DNA of 8,673 nucleotides, from contig CANFGA010000101.1 of assembly GCA_947446335.1 (NCBI GenBank), positions 1 to 8,673 of the forward strand, given 5' to 3'. A model generated the notes under the pieces. It was not told where the DNA came from. It did no database searches and saw only the letters and a program-made list of their open reading frames with translations. Positions 5,429 to 8,673 of this stretch are shown piece by piece. The stretch's first letter is position 1; every line of letters starts with the position of its first letter. Source of the stretch: Oxalobacteraceae bacterium. GTDB lineage: Bacteria; Pseudomonadota; Gammaproteobacteria; Burkholderiales; Burkholderiaceae_D. Position numbers and translations under genes: made by a program.

Positions 5429-8400
5429 ATGAACGACTCATTGACTGCAAAATCCTCGGCTGCAAAATCCCCGGCTGCAAAATTTCCCCACTCCGATATT
5501 CTGTACGGCCCACACCGCCCCGAATTGCTGGTCGATGAAGCCCTGGCCGATCTGCTCGAAGCTTCTGCGCTGCGCACTCCGGATCACGCGGCACTCATCT
5601 TTGGCACGCGCCAGCTCAGCTACCTTGAATTGAACCAGCAAGCCGATCTGGTCGCCTCGCGGCTGATCGACGCCGGCGTGGGGCCGGGCCAGATCGTCGG
5701 GCTGTGGCTGCCGCGCGGCATCGATCTGCTGGTGATGCAAGCGGGCATCGCCAAGGCTGGCGCGGCCTGGTTGCCGGTCGACCAGGATACGCCGGTCGAG
5801 CGTTTGCAAGTGTGCCTCGACGATGCCAAGGCCGCTGGCGTGGTCAGTTGTGCGCAGTTTGCGCCGCATCTGTTGGGCGCCAGCTTGCCGGTCTGGACCT
5901 GTGAAGACTTGCTGGCGCCAATGCCAAAAGGCACCGAACTGGCGCGGCGTGGAATCGTGCAGCCGACCGATCCGGCCTATGTGATCTATACCTCGGGCTC
6001 GACCGGCAAGCCGAAAGGGATATTGATTTCGCAGCGCAGCATTTGCCACTTCTTGCGCAGCGAGAATGCCGTGCTCGGCGTCAATGCCGATGATGTCGTC
6101 TACCAGGGTTTTTCAGTCGCCTTCGACATGTCGTTCGAGGAAATCTGGATTTCCTACCTGGTCGGCGCGACCTTGTGGATCGCTCCCAAGGAAGCGAGCG
6201 TCGATCCCGAAATATTGCCCGGTTTGCTCACGGCAAACCGGGTCAGCGTGCTGCATGCGGTGCCGACGCTGCTGGCGCTGTTCAACGCCGATATTCCGGG
6301 TTTGAGATTGATCAATCTGGGTGGCGAGATGTGTCCCGATGCGCTGGTGGCACGCTGGGACCGGCCAGGTCGCCAATTGTTCAATACTTATGGGCCGACC
6401 GAAGCGACGGTGTCGGCCAGCCTGGCCCAATTGAACAAAGGCCATGCGGTGACGATCGGCACGCCGCTGCCCAATTACGGCTTGCTGGTGATCGCGGTTG
6501 ACGATGACGCGTCCCTGACGCCGGCCTTGCGCCTGTTGCCGCGCGGCGACACCGGCGAGCTGTGCATCACCGGTCCCGGGCTGGCCGACGGCTATCTGGG
6601 CCGACCTGACCTGAGCGCAGAAAAATTCTTGCCCAACCCCTGGGCCTGCGGCGCCTGGGATGCGCGGCTGTACCGCACCGGCGATCTGGCCCGGATCGAT
6701 CTCGAAGGCTCGGTTCAATGCCTGGGACGCGCCGATGACCAGGTCAAGATCCGCGGCTTTCGCGTCGAACTCGGTGAAATCGAAGCGGTGCTGGCGCAAC
6801 AGGAAGGCGTGGGCACGGTCGCGGTGTTGCTGATCCACCGCGACGGCATGGACCAGTTGGTCGCTTTCATTGTCCCGGAAAATGCGCTGGACAAGCCCGG
6901 CGTGGGCGCGCTGCGCAGTGGCCTCGGTGCGCTGCTGCCGCAATACATGGTGCCGGGGCGCTTCGAGATGCTGGATGCGATGCCGCGTCTGACCTCGGGC
7001 AAGATCGATCGCAAGGCGCTCAAGGCGCTCCAGCTCAATGCCGCGGACAGTGGCGCAGCGCAAGGTTCCGACTTGCCCGAGACACCGTCCGAAGTGGCCT
7101 TGTTTGCGGCGCTGGCTGACCTGTTTCCGGGCCAGCCAGTCTTGCGCGAGGCGGATTTTTTCTCAGACCTGGGCGGTCATTCCTTTCTTGCCGCCCGCCT
7201 GGCATCGAAGCTGCGCCTCGACCCGCGCTACGCGCATGTGACGGTGCGCGACATTTACCAAAATCGGCAGATCGGGCGCATCGCCGCGGTGCTGGCCGAC
7301 ACGCCCGAAGGCGGTTTCGCGATCGAACAGGACTGGACGCCGCCATCGAGCGTGCAGCGCTGGCGCTGTGGTTTGGCGCAGGCGGCAGCCGTGCCCGGTC
7401 TGGTCGCCTTGCACATGGCGCAGTGGCTGGCGCCGTTTTTCACTTACCATTTTTTCACCGGGGATCCTGGCGACTCGATCCCGCTCGCGGTCGCCGCCTC
7501 GGTCGGCGTGTTCCTGATCGTCACGCTGTGCGAATTTTTGATCGCGATCGGCGGCAAATGGCTGATCGCCGGTCGCTTGAAAGCTGGCAGTTATCCGCTG
7601 TGGGGCGTCACTTATTATCGCTGGTGGCTGGCCGACAGGCTGGTCGAGGCGGCGCCGGCCTATCTGCTGAGTGGCTCGTCCTTGTATGCGTGGTGGTTGC
7701 GCGCGCTGGGCGCTTCGGTCGGCCTTGACGTGATCATCGGTTCGGTGACGCTGCGCGCGCCCGATCTGCTCACGATCAAGAGTGGCGTGAGCATCGGCAA
7801 TGCGGTCAACCTGGAAAACGCCCGCGTTGAGCGCGGTCGTTTGCTGTTAGGTCCTATCACGCTGGAAAAGGATGCCTGCATCAGTTCGTATGCGGTATTG
7901 GAAGGCAATACATCGGTCGCCGAGGCCGGTCACCTCGAAGGCCAGTCGGCGCTGGCCGATGGCCGATCGGTGCCCGCTGGTCGCATCTGGAGCGGTTCGC
8001 CGGCGGCCGATATCGGCGCCTTCGATCCGCTGCAGCAGCCACCGAGGCCTGGCGTGGGCAAGGCGCGGCTGGCGCTGGAGGCGCTGTTTTTCATCTTTGG
8101 CATCTTGTTGATCGTCACGCTGTTTTTCATGCCGGTATTTCCTACCTTTGTTTTGATCGACATCCTCGATGAAGCCAATTTCTTGTCCTGGCTGCAGGGC
8201 AATCAACTCTGGATGCAACTGGCGCGCTATTTCGTGCTGGCCTTGCCGGCCAGCATCGTGCTGATCGTGCTGACGGCGCTGGTATCGGCCGCGATCCGCT
8301 GGACCGTGCTGCCCAAATTGAAAGCAGGGCGCTCCAAGGTGCACAGCAACACTTATTGCGCCAAATGGCTGGTCAGCCAGATCCAGGAATCGAGTTTGAT

Positions 8401-8673
8401 CGTGCTGCACGGCATTTACGCAACCGTCTACGCGCCATCCTGGTATCGGCTGCTGGGCGCCAAGGTCGGGCGCAACGCGGAAATTTCGAGTGCGCTCGGC
8501 GTGGTGCCGGACATGCTGACGCTGGGCGACGAAACCTTCATCGCCGATGCGGTGATGCTGGGCGACGAGCAGATCGATGGCGGCTGGATGACGATGCAGC
8601 CGACGGTGGTCTCGCATCGCAGTTTTGTCGGCAATGGCGCCTACATTCCCGATGGCACGATCTTGCCGGAAAA
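5429..8673 (+). CDS. Pls/PosA-type non-ribosomal peptide synthetase (A-T-membrane/beta-helix), 3' end outside window
   Basis: The frame is open for 1081 codons to the window edge. An adenylation domain fills about residues 30-535: YTSGSTGKPKG (187-197), FDMSFEE (232-238), YGPTE (321-325), GRADDQVKIRGFRVELGEIE (433-452) and GKIDRKAL (524-531, catalytic Lys525). A carrier domain follows with DLGGHSF (580-586), where Ser585 would take phosphopantetheine. Then come helices at about 648-671 and 684-709, a left-handed beta-helix-like region (760-863, ending RIWSGSPAADIG), helices at 885-915 and 931-961, and a second such region from about 1005 on. There is no condensation, thioesterase or reductase domain. 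This order matches epsilon-poly-lysine synthetase Pls and poly-ornithine synthetase PosA, which activate one diamino acid and polymerise it through the membrane-linked tandem C-terminal domains; those are about 1300 residues, so roughly 250 are missing here. ATG 5429 has a weak purine-rich AGAAAAGA before it; ATG 5402 is an in-frame alternative. The substrate is not proven. Confidence 0.9.
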   Translation, partial: MNDSLTAKSSAAKSPAAKFPHSDILYGPHRPELLVDEALADLLEASALRTPDHAALIFGTRQLSYLELNQQADLVASRLIDAGVGPGQIVGLWLPRGIDLLVMQAGIAKAGAAWLPVDQDTPVERLQVCLDDAKAAGVVSCAQFAPHLLGASLPVWTCEDLLAPMPKGTELARRGIVQPTDPAYVIYTSGSTGKPKGILISQRSICHFLRSENAVLGVNADDVVYQGFSVAFDMSFEEIWISYLVGATLWIAPKEASVDPEILPGLLTANRVSVLHAVPTLLALFNADIPGLRLINLGGEMCPDALVARWDRPGRQLFNTYGPTEATVSASLAQLNKGHAVTIGTPLPNYGLLVIAVDDDASLTPALRLLPRGDTGELCITGPGLADGYLGRPDLSAEKFLPNPWACGAWDARLYRTGDLARIDLEGSVQCLGRADDQVKIRGFRVELGEIEAVLAQQEGVGTVAVLLIHRDGMDQLVAFIVPENALDKPGVGALRSGLGALLPQYMVPGRFEMLDAMPRLTSGKIDRKALKALQLNAADSGAAQGSDLPETPSEVALFAALADLFPGQPVLREADFFSDLGGHSFLAARLASKLRLDPRYAHVTVRDIYQNRQIGRIAAVLADTPEGGFAIEQDWTPPSSVQRWRCGLAQAAAVPGLVALHMAQWLAPFFTYHFFTGDPGDSIPLAVAASVGVFLIVTLCEFLIAIGGKWLIAGRLKAGSYPLWGVTYYRWWLADRLVEAAPAYLLSGSSLYAWWLRALGASVGLDVIIGSVTLRAPDLLTIKSGVSIGNAVNLENARVERGRLLLGPITLEKDACISSYAVLEGNTSVAEAGHLEGQSALADGRSVPAGRIWSGSPAADIGAFDPLQQPPRPGVGKARLALEALFFIFGILLIVTLFFMPVFPTFVLIDILDEANFLSWLQGNQLWMQLARYFVLALPASIVLIVLTALVSAAIRWTVLPKLKAGRSKVHSNTYCAKWLVSQIQESSLIVLHGIYATVYAPSWYRLLGAKVGRNAEISSALGVVPDMLTLGDETFIADAVMLGDEQIDGGWMTMQPTVVSHRSFVGNGAYIPDGTILPE
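5446..5490 (+). repeat. 15-bp tandem repeat at the start of the synthetase gene
   Basis: Three units of TGCAAAATCCYCGGC run in tandem: 5446-5460, 5461-5475 and a degenerate third copy at 5476-5490. The first two differ at one base. Being 15 bases long they keep frame and encode Ala-Lys-Ser-x-Ala pentapeptides (AKSSA, AKSPA, then AKFPH) within residues 7-21. This gives a short basic, low-complexity N-terminal tail ahead of the adenylation domain, prone to copy-number change. Confidence 0.75.

Noticed and set aside
6113..7063. Minus-strand open frame of 316 codons inside the synthetase
   Set aside because: It is antisense to the adenylation domain, whose core motifs are all intact on the plus strand. 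Its Arg/Gln/His-rich composition is typical of a shadow frame.
7847..8617. Minus-strand open frame of 256 codons near the right end
   Set aside because: It lies opposite the membrane/beta-helix part of the synthetase, which stays open in one frame; its low-complexity Gln/Arg/His content has no family resemblance.
5429..8673. Siderophore or lipopeptide NRPS cluster
   Set aside because: There is no condensation, epimerisation, thioesterase or second module, and no transporter or tailoring gene beside it; the post-carrier membrane/beta-helix region points to the homopolymer synthetase type.

Overview
The window looks like chromosomal DNA from a beta-proteobacterium, most likely of the Burkholderiales (Oxalobacteraceae-like). 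This is judged from the GC-rich composition (about 60% by eye), strong third-position G/C bias, Tat-exported OpgD, proteobacterial-type PEP synthase and gene style. The taxonomic guess is inference; no marker gene is present.

Layout. Positions 1-159 (minus) hold the first 53 codons of a gene that leaves the window on the left. It encodes an arginine-rich stretch followed by one hydrophobic helix and is possibly the glucan glucosyltransferase opgH. Positions 397-1992 (minus) encode OpgD, a Tat-exported periplasmic osmoregulated-glucan protein. A divergent regulatory region of about 275 bp with several repeats separates it from ppsA (2268-4742, plus), phosphoenolpyruvate synthase. A small two-CBS-domain protein (4778-5185, plus) follows ppsA after 35 bp and probably shares its transcript. 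After a 243-bp gap, a long frame opens at about 5429 (plus) and is still open at base 8673, giving 1081 codons without a stop. It encodes a single-module non-ribosomal peptide synthetase with adenylation domain, carrier domain, membrane helices and left-handed beta-helix (hexapeptide-type) domains. That architecture is of the Pls/PosA family, whose characterised members make cationic homopolymers of diamino acids (poly-lysine, poly-ornithine).

How the genes fit together. The leftward pair would serve periplasmic glucan synthesis and trimming. ppsA plus the CBS gene would serve gluconeogenesis; the CBS protein could sense adenylate, since PpsA makes AMP. The synthetase stands apart and is the item of greatest interest. 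It has no condensation domain, its binding-pocket code (my reading: D-M-E-H-I-L-T-V-S-K) is compatible with a basic substrate, and its C-terminus, perhaps a quarter of the protein, lies beyond the window. No RNA genes, CRISPR arrays, insertion sequences or phage genes were seen.
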